A stretch of DNA of 24,140 nucleotides from Verrucomicrobiales bacterium (GCA_003506995.1 DNXB01000266.1:24396-48535); one strand, 5' to 3'. Shown: positions 1 through 7,986, counted from the stretch's first letter. Translations and numbers: made by a program. Notes: generated by a model not told the origin, from the letters alone.

Positions 1-674
1 TAGCCGTTCGAGTCGGCGTAGCGGGCCTGATCCAGCCACCAGCGGCCCCAGCGCTCGCCGTAGTGCTTGCTGGAAAGAAGTCGGTCCACGAGCGCACGAT
101 ACTTGGTGTCTGACCAGTCCGACAGGTCGGACAAGTCAGACGGAGCGGGAGGCAGCCCGGTCAAATCGAGATAGACCCGACGAATCAGCGTGGCGGGATC
201 GGCTTCAGGAGAAGGTTCCAATTTTTCCTCCGCCAGCCGCTGCTGGATGAACCGGTCGATGCCGCCTTCTGCATGTGGTTTCGGCGGCTCGAAGGACCAG
301 TGGCGCTCATACTTCGCGCCTTGCTCGATCCACGTTTTCAAAATCTCACGCTGCCTGGCTGTGAGCGGCGGCTTGTGAGATTTCGGCGGCGGCATGATCT
401 CGTCCTTGTCCTCGCTGGTGATGCGCTGCCAGGCGTCGGACTTGCTCAAATCTCCCGGCACGATGCCGCGTGATCCATCGCGATCCTGCGTGGCGCCGTC
501 GAAGGTGTCGAGCCGCAGGTCGGCTTCGCGGTGTTTTGGGTCGAAGCCGTGGCACGCGAAGCAGTTCTCCGACAAAATCGGCCGTACATCGCGGTTAAAC
601 TCGATCTTGGACGGCGCGGCGGCGTGCAGCGAGGTCAGGGCGAGGGCGGAGGAGATGAGGAGGCGGAATGTCAT
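1..674 (-). CDS. PSD1-type cytochrome c / DUF1549 protein, N-terminal part (cut by left edge)
   Basis: The ATG at 674 opens a signal peptide (residues about 1-20) followed by a planctomycete-type cytochrome c domain: FNRDVRPIL, then the heme-binding CFACH (C38-H42) and a downstream MPPP motif. The start of DUF1549 follows (RRVYLDLTGLPP, then HYGERWGRWWLDQARYADSNG). The rest, including DUF1553, lies beyond base 1. Family members are exported proteins abundant in Planctomycetota and Verrucomicrobiota; a role in polysaccharide breakdown is commonly proposed but unproven. It lies 61 bp downstream of the beta-propeller gene on the same strand, with a strong hairpin just before its start. A run of four 9-nt repeats sits in frame at 108-143. 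It is a paralogue of the complete PSD1 gene at 8532-11552 but lacks that gene's linker insertion. Confidence 0.9.
   Translation of the reverse strand, partial: MTFRLLISSALALTSLHAAAPSKIEFNRDVRPILSENCFACHGFDPKHREADLRLDTFDGATQDRDGSRGIVPGDLSKSDAWQRITSEDKDEIMPPPKSHKPPLTARQREILKTWIEQGAKYERHWSFEPPKPHAEGGIDRFIQQRLAEEKLEPSPEADPATLIRRVYLDLTGLPPAPSDLSDLSDWSDTKYRALVDRLLSSKHYGERWGRWWLDQARYADSNG
108..143 (-). repeat. Four in-frame 9-nt tandem repeats inside a PSD1 gene
   Basis: On the plus strand four consecutive 9-nt units fit GTCNGACNN (108-116, 117-125, 126-134, 135-143). Read on the coding strand they give PSD-LSD-LSD-WSD, placed between the LTGLPP motif and the conserved LVDRLLSSKHYGERW of DUF1549. 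The length is a multiple of three, so the frame is kept. The complete PSD1 paralogue in this window has a different 9-nt repeat at the same position. Confidence 0.85.
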
Positions 675-681
675 CGAAGGT

Positions 682-733
682 AGAACGAGTTTTCCAACTC
701 GTTCTTGTACGGGAAACCAAGCTGGAAAACCCG
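682..733. repeat. Intergenic inverted repeat with 10-bp hairpin
   Basis: Bases 682-691 and 696-705 are perfectly complementary (10-bp stem). On the minus strand the four-base loop is GGAA, which fits the GNRA tetraloop pattern. A diverged, roughly inverted copy of the same core (ctggaaaaccc) follows up to about 733. The element fills the gap between the stop of the beta-propeller gene (736) and the start of the PSD1 gene (674). In a minus-strand transcript the hairpin ends 7 nt before the PSD1 ATG, so it could mask ribosome binding. No T-run follows it, so it is not a typical terminator. Confidence 0.7.
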
Positions 734-735
734 AA

Positions 736-1977
736 TTACATCAGGCCCTGGATGTCGATCAGGTGAAGTTGGCGACCGTTTTTGCCATCGGGAGCGTCGA
801 TGCAGACCCAGCGCTCGTCGCGGCTGCTGCGCGGATGGCAGTCCACGCGCCATTCGCCTTTGTATTCCGGCGGCTGCGGGAAGTAGCCGAGGTCGATGCG
901 CTTGTTGGTGGCGATGTGATACAGGTGCGGCGTCTGGATGCGGCGCACGCCCTTGGGATAGGTGTCGTTGAGAATCCACTCGTTGTTCTTCAAATAAGTG
1001 AGGTGACCACCACCGTCGAGCACACCGTGGCCGATCTCGGTCACGATGCCGCTGTCCTTGTCCTCAAAGAGGAAATCGCCCCACTCGGGATTGCCGAGCC
1101 AGTTCTTGCCCTGGGAGAGGATGTGCGTGGCGTCGCGCCAGATGAAGTGGGACGCGTAGCCGTTCGGAATGACGATACGCAGGTCGCTGCCGTCCATGTT
1201 GGCGGTGATGAGGCGCGTGAGATGGCCGCCCTTCGGCTGCGTCCAGCGGTGCAGCATGATGAAGCGCTTCCCATCCGGCCCCACGAGCAGATGATAGGCG
1301 TGATGCTTTGAGGTCGGATGATTTTCCATCACCTCACCGGTTTTCGAGAGCAGTTCGTGAGTCACGATGAGTTTTTCCGCGCCCGTTTCGAGATTCACAT
1401 GCGTCACACCGCTGCCAGCCGGGGCCATCTCATCGAAAAAGCGGTCTTTGATGCCTGCGTAGCCATAGCCAGGCCGGCAATCGGCCACGCGGGAGAAATC
1501 GCAGCTCACGGCTTCCTTGCCATTCGGACTCAAGGCGTAGATCGACGCTGGCAGCGTGTTTTTCTCCATCGTCTTCACGTCGAGGATGTGGCTGACGTAT
1601 TTGTCCTTCTCGCGGTCGTTCCAGATCACCTTCGACTCCGTGCCAGGAATCCATTGCAGCATGCAGCCCTGCTGCCAGTTCCACGCGTTCGACTTGCCGA
1701 GCGGAATCCATTTGTCCCCATCCTGGATGTCCACCATGCCCACCTCGATCACATCATCCGCCGTCGGTGAGCGATGCTCAAAGCTGACCTTGTTGCTGAG
1801 CACAAAGCGATTCGTCGGATCAAACTGGAGCTTGTCGTAATACGCGAACCAGTGGAAACCCGGACCTTTCGTGATCATGCGTGTCGGCGGGAACGTGGGC
1901 ATCTCCTGCCCGCGCGCGGCAAAGGGCGCGAGGGCAAGCGTGGAGAGAAATTGGCGGCGGCTGGGGCGGGAATTCAT
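736..1977 (-). CDS. Tat-exported TolB/oligogalacturonate-lyase-like beta-propeller protein
   Basis: This is a 413-residue protein. The start is placed at the ATG at 1977 because it puts a twin-arginine signal (SRRQFLSTLALAPF) at residues about 6-19; an upstream in-frame start would bury it. The body has repeated propeller-type strands (for example GMVDIQDGDKW, LDVKTMEKN, ITANMDGSDLRIV) and ends with CHPRSSRDERWVCIDAP and LHLIDI, a pattern typical of oligogalacturonate lyase-like and TolB-like propellers. The family includes pectin-fragment lyases, but catalytic residues cannot be confirmed here, so substrate and activity are inference. It is divergent from the helicase-nuclease gene (89-bp gap) and is followed by a PSD1 gene on the same strand. 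Confidence 0.8.
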   Translation of the reverse strand: MNSRPSRRQFLSTLALAPFAARGQEMPTFPPTRMITKGPGFHWFAYYDKLQFDPTNRFVLSNKVSFEHRSPTADDVIEVGMVDIQDGDKWIPLGKSNAWNWQQGCMLQWIPGTESKVIWNDREKDKYVSHILDVKTMEKNTLPASIYALSPNGKEAVSCDFSRVADCRPGYGYAGIKDRFFDEMAPAGSGVTHVNLETGAEKLIVTHELLSKTGEVMENHPTSKHHAYHLLVGPDGKRFIMLHRWTQPKGGHLTRLITANMDGSDLRIVIPNGYASHFIWRDATHILSQGKNWLGNPEWGDFLFEDKDSGIVTEIGHGVLDGGGHLTYLKNNEWILNDTYPKGVRRIQTPHLYHIATNKRIDLGYFPQPPEYKGEWRVDCHPRSSRDERWVCIDAPDGKNGRQLHLIDIQGLM

Positions 1978-2066
1978 GGCTTGGAAATTACGCGTGAGTC
2001 TCTCATTTGTTTTGGCCCTTGGCACTGGAATCTTGCGCAAGTGGCCGCCCCGGACGAATTCCTGTC

Positions 2067-5000
2067 ATGTCCGCCGCCATCCCGAACGAAATGATCCTCG
2101 CCTCCGCAGGCTCGGGAAAGACGTGGCAGCTCACGAACCGCTTCATCGCGCTGATGGGCCAGCAGTTGCTCGCAGGCCAGGACGTGACGCCGGAGCGCAT
2201 TGTGGCGGTGACGTTCACGCGCAAGGCGGCGGGTGAGTTCTTTGATTCGATCCTGGTGAAGCTGGCGAAAGCGGCCTCCAACGCCGAGTTCGCCGCGAAC
2301 CTCGCAGGCGATGAAAAAAACGACCCCGAGGCCAAGGATGACCCGCTGCGGCCGATTTTGCGCACGTTGAAGCCTGCGGACTATCAGAAGCTGCTGCGCG
2401 TCTTCATCTCGCGCATGCCACGTTTGTTTCTCGGCACGCTGGACAGCTTCTTCTCGGCCATTCTGCGCAGTTTTCCGGCGGAGTTCGGCCTGACGGGCGA
2501 TTTTGAGATTCTCAGCGAGCATCTCGGCGGCATGGAGCGCGAGAGCGTGTGTCGTGCGGTGTTTCAGCGCACGCTTCCCGGCTTCAAAGCCCGCACGGAA
2601 GGCCTCGCGGCCCAGCAGGAGTTCCTGGAGGCGTTTCGCCGCGCCACCTTCGGCAGGGAGGAGTCCAGTATCCGCGCCGTGCTGGATCAGTTCATCGAAA
2701 ATCAGCACGAAATCCTGCTGCATGCCGCGAACGGCGCGTTGTGGGGCAATTCACAGGCCATCTGGCCGCAGGGTTGCCACTGGCTCGAAGCGAAGGTCGA
2801 TTTGAAGGAAGCGACGCGGCACCTGATGCAGCTTTTGGAGGCGGCGGACACGAATGACAAGGCGTGGGAGTTCTGGGAAGAGTTTCGTGATCAACTGGGC
2901 GATTACCAACCCGGCGGCAAGTTGATGAACCGCGTCGAGTTCTTCGTGAAGAAGGCATTGGAGCAGTGGAGCGAGATTGAGGCGAAGAACTGCACGCTCA
3001 CCGTGAACCGGCAGAAGCAGACGCTCGAAGGCCGTGCCTGCGATGCCTTCGCGGCCATCATTCGCCACATCGTCGGCAGCGAACTGCGCGCACGGCTGGA
3101 GCGTACGCAAGGCGTGTGGGCCGTGCTGAATCAGTATGAGCAGACGTGGTCGCGCCAGGTGCGGCGGCGCGGACGGCTGACGTTTCAGGACATGGAACTG
3201 ATCCTCGCCGGGCATGAGTTTGCCGCCGGACTGCCGAAGCCGATGCTCTCGCAGGTGCCTGGAGAAGACGAGCGCCTCCGCATCGACTACCGGCTCGACG
3301 CGCGCTACGACCACTGGCTGCTGGATGAGTTTCAGGACACGAATCACATCCAGTGGTCGGTTATTCAGAACCTCATCGACGAGGCTGTGCAGGACACGAG
3401 CGACGAGCGCACGTTGTTCCAGGTGGGCGATGTGAAGCAGGCTATTTATGCCTGGCGCGGTGGTGACACACGGTTGTTTGAAGACATCTACCAGCGCTAT
3501 AGCTCCGAGACCGTTCAGCGCATCCACAAACGGCCGCTGAATGTCTCATGGCGCAGCGGACACGATGTCATCGACATGGTGAACCGCGTCTTTGGCAACG
3601 AGACTATGCTCGCTGAGCTGCAACTGCCGCAGGACACGATCAAACGCTGGCCCTGGCAGCCGCATCAGGTCGCGGGTATTCATGACACGATGCCCGGCCA
3701 TGCCTTGCTGCTGCAACCGATTCCCGCAGAAGGCGAGAAAGTGAGCGAGGAAGACCGCTTCGCGCTCACGCTCGGTTTGCTGGAAGAAATTCAGCCGGTG
3801 AAGCGCGGCCTGAGCTGCGCGATCCTCGTGCAGAGCAACAAAACCGGCCGCGAGCTTGTGGATTACATCCGTGCGCATTCAAAGTCGCGCATTCCGGTGA
3901 TGTGCGAGTCGGAGATCGCCATCGCCACGGACAATCCGCTCACGCTGGCGCTGCTGAGTGTGATCAAAGCCGCCACGCATCCCGGCAATTCGATGGCGTG
4001 GGAGCATCTGCTCATGACGCCTTTCCGCCCGCTGCTGGAAGGCAAAACGCCGGGCCATCTCGCCCGCGAGGTTTTACAGATGATCTTCGACGAAGGCTTC
4101 GAGGCTGTGCTGTGGCACTGGACGCATGAGCTGGAGAAGATCGATGTGAAGCTGGATGCCTTCAGCAAGCGGCGCGTGGAGGATTTCGCGCTCGCGGCCC
4201 GTTTGTTTGATCAAGGAGGCAGTCGAGATGCAGATGAGTTTCTCGCTTATGCGTCGAGTTACACCGTCCGCGAGCCAGACACGCACAACGCCGTGCAGGT
4301 GATGACGGTTCACAAGTCGAAGGGTCTCACGTTTGACTGCGTCATCCTGCCGGATGTCGAAGGCAACAAGCTGACCGAACTGCGTCGCGGCATCGGGGTG
4401 AAACGTGACCGCGAGCGGCATGTGGAGTGGGTTTTTGACCTGCCGTCGTCGGACTTTGTGAAGGCGGATGACCTGCTGGCCGCCTTCCGAGCCGATCAGG
4501 AGGCCGACGCGGCCTATGAAGAGCTGTGCAAGTTCTATGTGGCTTTCACGCGTGCCAAGCATGCGAACTACATCATCGCCAAGCCGCCGAGTGAGAAGTC
4601 GCGGTCGAACAACTTCGTCAAACTGCTCGATCTCACCCTCGGCGCGGAGAAAAAACCGCCGCAGCGCGAGTTCGGCGGCGTGCAGGCCGAGGTGGTCTTT
4701 GAATCGAGCAGCAAGGCCACGAATCCGCGCTGGTTTGAGGTGCCAAGGAAGGTCGAGAAGCCCGTCGAAGCCGCTCAACCCGAACCCGTCACCGTTTCAG
4801 GCCGTCAGCGTCCGGTGCGCCGCACACCGAGCGGTTCGGAAACGAGCATCGTTACGGCCAAACAGCTCTTCTCACGCGGCGGACGCTTCGCCCGCTCCTA
4901 TGGCACGCTGGTGCATGCTTTCTTCGAGCAGATTGAGTGGCTGGATGAGGCTGACGATGCCGCTTTGTCCGCTCTCTGGTCCGCCGTGCCTTGTGTGGAT

Positions 5001-5369
5001 GATGGTTTGCGAAGCCGGGCCGAGGACGAGGCGCGTCGTTGCCTCGCCGCGCCGGAGGTGCGGTCCATTTTGAGCCGCCCGTCGCCGCAGGCCGAGTGCT
5101 GGCGTGAAAAGCGCTTCGAGATCCTCCTCAACGGCGAATGGCTCAGCGGCACCTTTGACCGCGTGATGATCGAACCGCACCGCGCCACAATTCTCGACTT
5201 CAAAACCGACAAGCCTGACACCGACGAGGCCTTCGCCGCGCGTGTGGATGGCTACCGGCCGCAGCTTGAAACCTACCGCGAGGTGCTGGCCCGCATGACC
5301 GGTCTGCCACATTCACAAATCGCCTGCCGTCTTCTCTTCACGCACCGCCGTGAGGTGGTGTCGGTGTGA
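2067..5369 (+). CDS. UvrD-family helicase with C-terminal RecB nuclease (AddA/RecB-like)
   Basis: This 1100-residue protein starts at the ATG at 2067, only 11 codons before Walker A (ASAGSGKT, residues 12-19). The superfamily 1A helicase motifs follow in order: LLDEFQDT (motif II, about residue 418), QVGDVKQAIYAWRGGD (III), NVSWRSG (IV), MTVHKSKGLTFDCVILP (V, about 745) and FYVAFTRAKH (VI). The C-terminus carries a PD-(D/E)XK nuclease: LVHAFFEQ, GTFDRV, ILDFKTDK and PQLETYREVL (about 1030-1080). The expected role is ATP-driven unwinding and resection of DNA double-strand ends for recombinational repair. AddA normally works with AddB, and RecB with RecC and RecD; no partner is visible nearby. 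The 3' end overlaps the convergent downstream gene by 32 bp. Confidence 0.93.
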   Translation: MSAAIPNEMILASAGSGKTWQLTNRFIALMGQQLLAGQDVTPERIVAVTFTRKAAGEFFDSILVKLAKAASNAEFAANLAGDEKNDPEAKDDPLRPILRTLKPADYQKLLRVFISRMPRLFLGTLDSFFSAILRSFPAEFGLTGDFEILSEHLGGMERESVCRAVFQRTLPGFKARTEGLAAQQEFLEAFRRATFGREESSIRAVLDQFIENQHEILLHAANGALWGNSQAIWPQGCHWLEAKVDLKEATRHLMQLLEAADTNDKAWEFWEEFRDQLGDYQPGGKLMNRVEFFVKKALEQWSEIEAKNCTLTVNRQKQTLEGRACDAFAAIIRHIVGSELRARLERTQGVWAVLNQYEQTWSRQVRRRGRLTFQDMELILAGHEFAAGLPKPMLSQVPGEDERLRIDYRLDARYDHWLLDEFQDTNHIQWSVIQNLIDEAVQDTSDERTLFQVGDVKQAIYAWRGGDTRLFEDIYQRYSSETVQRIHKRPLNVSWRSGHDVIDMVNRVFGNETMLAELQLPQDTIKRWPWQPHQVAGIHDTMPGHALLLQPIPAEGEKVSEEDRFALTLGLLEEIQPVKRGLSCAILVQSNKTGRELVDYIRAHSKSRIPVMCESEIAIATDNPLTLALLSVIKAATHPGNSMAWEHLLMTPFRPLLEGKTPGHLAREVLQMIFDEGFEAVLWHWTHELEKIDVKLDAFSKRRVEDFALAARLFDQGGSRDADEFLAYASSYTVREPDTHNAVQVMTVHKSKGLTFDCVILPDVEGNKLTELRRGIGVKRDRERHVEWVFDLPSSDFVKADDLLAAFRADQEADAAYEELCKFYVAFTRAKHANYIIAKPPSEKSRSNNFVKLLDLTLGAEKKPPQREFGGVQAEVVFESSSKATNPRWFEVPRKVEKPVEAAQPEPVTVSGRQRPVRRTPSGSETSIVTAKQLFSRGGRFARSYGTLVHAFFEQIEWLDEADDAALSALWSAVPCVDDGLRSRAEDEARRCLAAPEVRSILSRPSPQAECWREKRFEILLNGEWLSGTFDRVMIEPHRATILDFKTDKPDTDEAFAARVDGYRPQLETYREVLARMTGLPHSQIACRLLFTHRREVVSV

Positions 5370-5802
5370 AGGCCATCTGCTCAGCAGGCACATCGAGCCT
5401 GATGTTTGCGTTGTAGCCGAGTCCTTCGGTCCACGGCAGCAGCAGTTCCAGCACATCCGGGCTCTGAAAATGCTCTGGCTTCGTGTCGGGATGCGGAAAG
5501 TAGATCAGGCCGCTCGCGGGTTTCGCACCCTCGCGATGCACCACGACATCAAAGAACGAGAAATCCTCCGCCGGCTCTGCGGGATGCCATTTCACGTTTT
5601 GGAAAGTCCATTTCGGCTGCACGACGCGATAGCTGAGCGGAGCAATGCTCACATTCAACGTCCCGAGGTGGTAGCGGCTCAGATCGAGTCCCAAATCGCG
5701 AAAAAACGGCAACTGCATGCGCAGCGTGCCACCGGGGAAGCGCGGATTGCCATTCAGACCGGACGCGACGCGGTGGCCTTGGACGATGGTGGCGGGGATC
5801 AT
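5338..5802 (-). CDS. DUF120-like protein resembling archaeal CTP-dependent riboflavin kinase
   Basis: This is a 154-residue protein. The start is set at 5802 (MIPATIVQG), just outside the inverted repeat; an ATG at 5814 inside that repeat is the alternative, and neither has a clear Shine-Dalgarno. The order of motifs recalls archaeal RibK (DUF120, about 136 residues): a first strand with V.SGL (residues 12-16), then GTLN at 47-50, whose Thr and Asn bind the metal in the Methanocaldococcus enzyme, then a P..LELL.P..EGLGYN stretch matching the family's C-terminal LEIIAP..LR..L..GD. RibK phosphorylates riboflavin to FMN using CTP. This match is from memory of the family, not a search, and the protein may bind another ligand. 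It follows DUF1501 on the same strand and overlaps the helicase gene tail to tail. Confidence 0.6.
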   Translation of the reverse strand: MIPATIVQGHRVASGLNGNPRFPGGTLRMQLPFFRDLGLDLSRYHLGTLNVSIAPLSYRVVQPKWTFQNVKWHPAEPAEDFSFFDVVVHREGAKPASGLIYFPHPDTKPEHFQSPDVLELLLPWTEGLGYNANIRLDVPAEQMAFTPTPPHGGA

Positions 5803-5805
5803 GTT

Positions 5806-5875
5806 GCGTAGCATAGGCTTTCTAGCCTGTGTTTCAGTGTGCTCAAAAGCCCAGCCTAGAAAGGCCAGGCTACGC
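5806..5875. repeat. Imperfect inverted repeat joining the DUF1501 stop and the next gene's start
   Basis: The left arm 5806-5829 and the right arm 5852-5875 (24 nt each) match at 20 of 24 positions when one is reverse-complemented, with a 22-nt loop. The left arm itself contains a small palindrome (aggctttctagcct). The right arm contains the last two codons and the stop of the DUF1501 gene (stop at 5870-5872). The left arm contains the alternative ATG (5814) of the riboflavin-kinase-like gene. There is no T-run, so it does not look like a rho-independent terminator. Confidence 0.75.
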
Positions 5876-7282
5876 CAGGATCTGCTTGATCACCTTGCAT
5901 GGCTCCACGCCCGTCAGTTTGAAATCGAGACCCGCAGCACGGAAGGACAGGCGTTCGTGATCAATGCCGAGTTGGTGCAGAATCGTCGCGTGGATGTCGG
6001 CGACGTGGACTTCGTCTTCGATGATGTTGAAGCCCATCTCATCGGTCGCGCCGAGGGTGACACCGCCTTTGATGCCGCCACCGGCCATCCACATGGTGAA
6101 TGCCTGCGGATGATGATCGCGGCCCATGCTGCGACCGAGCGACACGCTGGCCTCGACCATCGGCGTGCGGCCGAATTCACCGCCCCAGACGACGAGCGTG
6201 TCATCGAGCAGGCCGCGCTGTTTGAGGTCTTTGACGAGTGCGGCGCTGGCTTTGTCAGTAGCGCCGCAGTTCTTCCTCACGTTGCCTTCCACATCGCTGT
6301 GCGCGTCCCAGCCTTCGTTGTAGATGTTGATGAAGCGCACGCCGCGCTCGACCATGCGCCGCGCGAGTAGGCAGGCGCGGGCGAAGGACGGCACCTTCGG
6401 GTCGCAGCCGTAGAGTTCGAGCGTGGCCTTGTCCTCGCTGGTGAGGTCCATCAGTTCCGGCGCGGAGGTTTGCAGGCGGTAGGCCATTTCGTAGTTTGCG
6501 ATGCGCGTGGCGGTCTCGTTGTCGCCATCGAGTTTGAGGCGACGATGATTCATCGCGTTAATGAGGTCGATGGTGTCCTTTTGCGTGCCTGCCTCAATGC
6601 CCTGCGGCGTGCTCACATTCAAAATGGGATCGCCAGTGTTGCGAAAACGTGTGCCGGAATACACGCTCGGCAGGAAGCCGCTGCTCCAGCACGCCGCACC
6701 GCCGCTGATGCCGCTGCCGGTGCTCATCACGACGAAGCTCGGCAGATCTCGCGACTCCGCGCCCAGGCCATACGTCACCCACGAGCCCATGCTGGGCCGT
6801 CCCGGCTGCGAAAAGCCCGTGTTCATGAAAATCTGCGCCGGGGCATGGTTGAACTGCGTCGTGCGGCAAGATTTCACGATGGCGATGTCATCCACCACCG
6901 TCGCCAAATGCGGCAGCACTTCCGAAAGCTCCGCGCCGCACTGCCCATGCTTCGCAAACTTGAAGCGCGGCCCCAAAACCGCCGCATCAGGCCGGATGAA
7001 GGCATATCGCTGTCCGCCAATCACCGATGGTGGCAGCGGCTTGCCCTCATACTTCGTCAGCATCGGCTTGTGATCGAACAGCTCGAGCTGCGACGGCGCA
7101 CCCGCCATGAACATGTGGATGACCGCCTTCGCCTTTGGCGCATGATGCGAAGCGGCAGCCACATTCGGGCTCTTTGCGGCTCCGTAAGCCGATTCCGCCA
7201 GCAACGAAGCCAAAGCGATCTTGCCGGTGCCAATGGCACAGTCTTCAAAGAAGTGACGTCTGGTGATGTTGGAGGTGTTCAT
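5870..7282 (-). CDS. DUF1501 family protein, Tat-exported
   Basis: This 470-residue protein begins with a twin-arginine-like leader (NITRRHFFEDCAIGTGKIAL). The body carries motifs of the DUF1501 family, which belongs to the alkaline phosphatase/sulfatase superfamily: HMFMAGAPSQLELFDHKP near the N-terminus, LVVWGGEFGRTP (about residue 367) and GRDHHPQAF (about 387). In Planctomycetota and Verrucomicrobiota such genes normally follow a PSD1 gene directly, and the pair is thought to work together outside the cytoplasm; the reaction is not established. Here a PSD1 gene lies upstream, but three other genes intervene. The ATG overlaps the stop of the preceding small gene (ATGA), which suggests translational coupling. 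A second, broken copy of its N-terminus is at 7987-8082. Confidence 0.92.
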   Translation of the reverse strand: MNTSNITRRHFFEDCAIGTGKIALASLLAESAYGAAKSPNVAAASHHAPKAKAVIHMFMAGAPSQLELFDHKPMLTKYEGKPLPPSVIGGQRYAFIRPDAAVLGPRFKFAKHGQCGAELSEVLPHLATVVDDIAIVKSCRTTQFNHAPAQIFMNTGFSQPGRPSMGSWVTYGLGAESRDLPSFVVMSTGSGISGGAACWSSGFLPSVYSGTRFRNTGDPILNVSTPQGIEAGTQKDTIDLINAMNHRRLKLDGDNETATRIANYEMAYRLQTSAPELMDLTSEDKATLELYGCDPKVPSFARACLLARRMVERGVRFINIYNEGWDAHSDVEGNVRKNCGATDKASAALVKDLKQRGLLDDTLVVWGGEFGRTPMVEASVSLGRSMGRDHHPQAFTMWMAGGGIKGGVTLGATDEMGFNIIEDEVHVADIHATILHQLGIDHERLSFRAAGLDFKLTGVEPCKVIKQILA

Positions 7283-7503
7283 GGCATACGTTGGCGAAGG
7301 GTCGAAATCAAAAGCGGTTTGGCAGGCGGCGGCGGACGAGTGACGCTGATGGCGCGGGTGTCAGCCATCATCCCCTCCAGCATGCGCAGTTTCTCGCCCA
7401 CCGGCAGCGCGGCGAGCTGGCGACGCCGGTCTTTTTTGCGAGCGATGATCTGCTGCATGATCTCGTTCAGGCTTGCAGATGAGTCTTTTGGAAGCGGGTC
7501 CAT
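7279..7503 (-). CDS. Small helical partner of nucleotidyltransferase (putative antitoxin)
   Basis: This 74-residue basic protein has the core RRRQLAALPVGEKLRMLEGM, a helical pattern (RR.LA.LP..EK.R.LE) I associate with small ORFs that follow nucleotidyltransferase genes of toxin-antitoxin type. It overlaps the end of the nucleotidyltransferase by 37 bp if it starts at 7503. An internal ATG at 7458, 8 nt after the nucleotidyltransferase stop and preceded by GAG, is a plausible alternative start (59 residues). Its stop overlaps the DUF1501 start as ATGA. The tight packing on both sides says it is translated as part of the operon. The antitoxin role is inferred from context and pattern only. Confidence 0.7.
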   Translation of the reverse strand: MDPLPKDSSASLNEIMQQIIARKKDRRRQLAALPVGEKLRMLEGMMADTRAISVTRPPPPAKPLLISTLRQRMP

Positions 7504-7982
7504 GCGTCGTTCAGGTGTTGTTGTTGAAGAATAGCCTCGAAGCGGCCCGCATCAAGCACCCCGGCCTCCAGGAAGCGCAGCACGCGGTCGTGATCTTTTG
7601 CACGTCCGACTTGCAGACAGATCGCCGCGAGGTGTTCCGCTGTGAACACGCGAGTAGAGACACCGTTCACATCTCGCTCCACGGCTTCGGCGAGCGCCTC
7701 CTCGACCAGTGGCGTGCCGGGAGGCACAAACTCGACCGCCCAGCCCTCGATGATGATGAACTGCCCTTGCGGCGCATGGCCGCGTGCGAGCAGGTATTCA
7801 TAGATCGGCCCCAGCGTTAGCAACGAGCCTCCGGCGGTGGTTGGCAGCGACACAAAGACATCCAGGTCTTTCGTGGTGAAGGGTTCCAGCCAGAAAATGG
7901 CTCCCACCGCTCCGCCAATGGCATAGCGTCCGATCACGCCATCGGCCTCCATTTGGTTCAGGATGGTGAAGATGCGCTCCAT
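7467..7982 (-). CDS. Nucleotidyltransferase-fold protein (AbiEii/MNT-like), putative toxin
   Basis: This is a 171-residue protein. Its N-terminus shows the nucleotidyltransferase core: RYAIGGAVGAIFW (glycine pair at residues 23-24), then TKDLDVFV with the metal-binding Asp pair D39 and D41. The rest is like stand-alone nucleotidyltransferases that pair with a small helical protein: IEGWAVEFVPPGTPLVEEAL, TRVFTAEHLAAICLQVGRAKDHDRV. Related proteins act as toxins that modify tRNA or proteins, but no AbiEi-type regulator is present here, so the AbiE name should not be applied. The ATG at 7982 lies 4 nt after the stop of a broken DUF1501 leader, so translation is probably coupled to that leader. 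A longer frame to 8048 would run through the leader out of frame. Confidence 0.75.
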   Translation of the reverse strand: MERIFTILNQMEADGVIGRYAIGGAVGAIFWLEPFTTKDLDVFVSLPTTAGGSLLTLGPIYEYLLARGHAPQGQFIIIEGWAVEFVPPGTPLVEEALAEAVERDVNGVSTRVFTAEHLAAICLQVGRAKDHDRVLRFLEAGVLDAGRFEAILQQQHLNDAWTRFQKTHLQA

Positions 7983-7986
7983 GAGG

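Noticed and set aside
394..1311. Long plus-strand open frame opposite the beta-propeller gene
   Set aside because: It is antisense to a gene with a clear Tat signal and propeller pattern, has no recognisable domain, and is the expected by-product of GC-rich coding DNA.
5338..5369. Frameshift or annotation error at the helicase 3' end
   Set aside because: The 32-bp convergent overlap is consistent with two complete genes; the nuclease motifs end before it, and the small gene's frame is intact.
7279..7982. Naming the nucleotidyltransferase pair AbiE
   Set aside because: No AbiEi-type winged-helix regulator precedes the enzyme, and the gene order and partner type differ.
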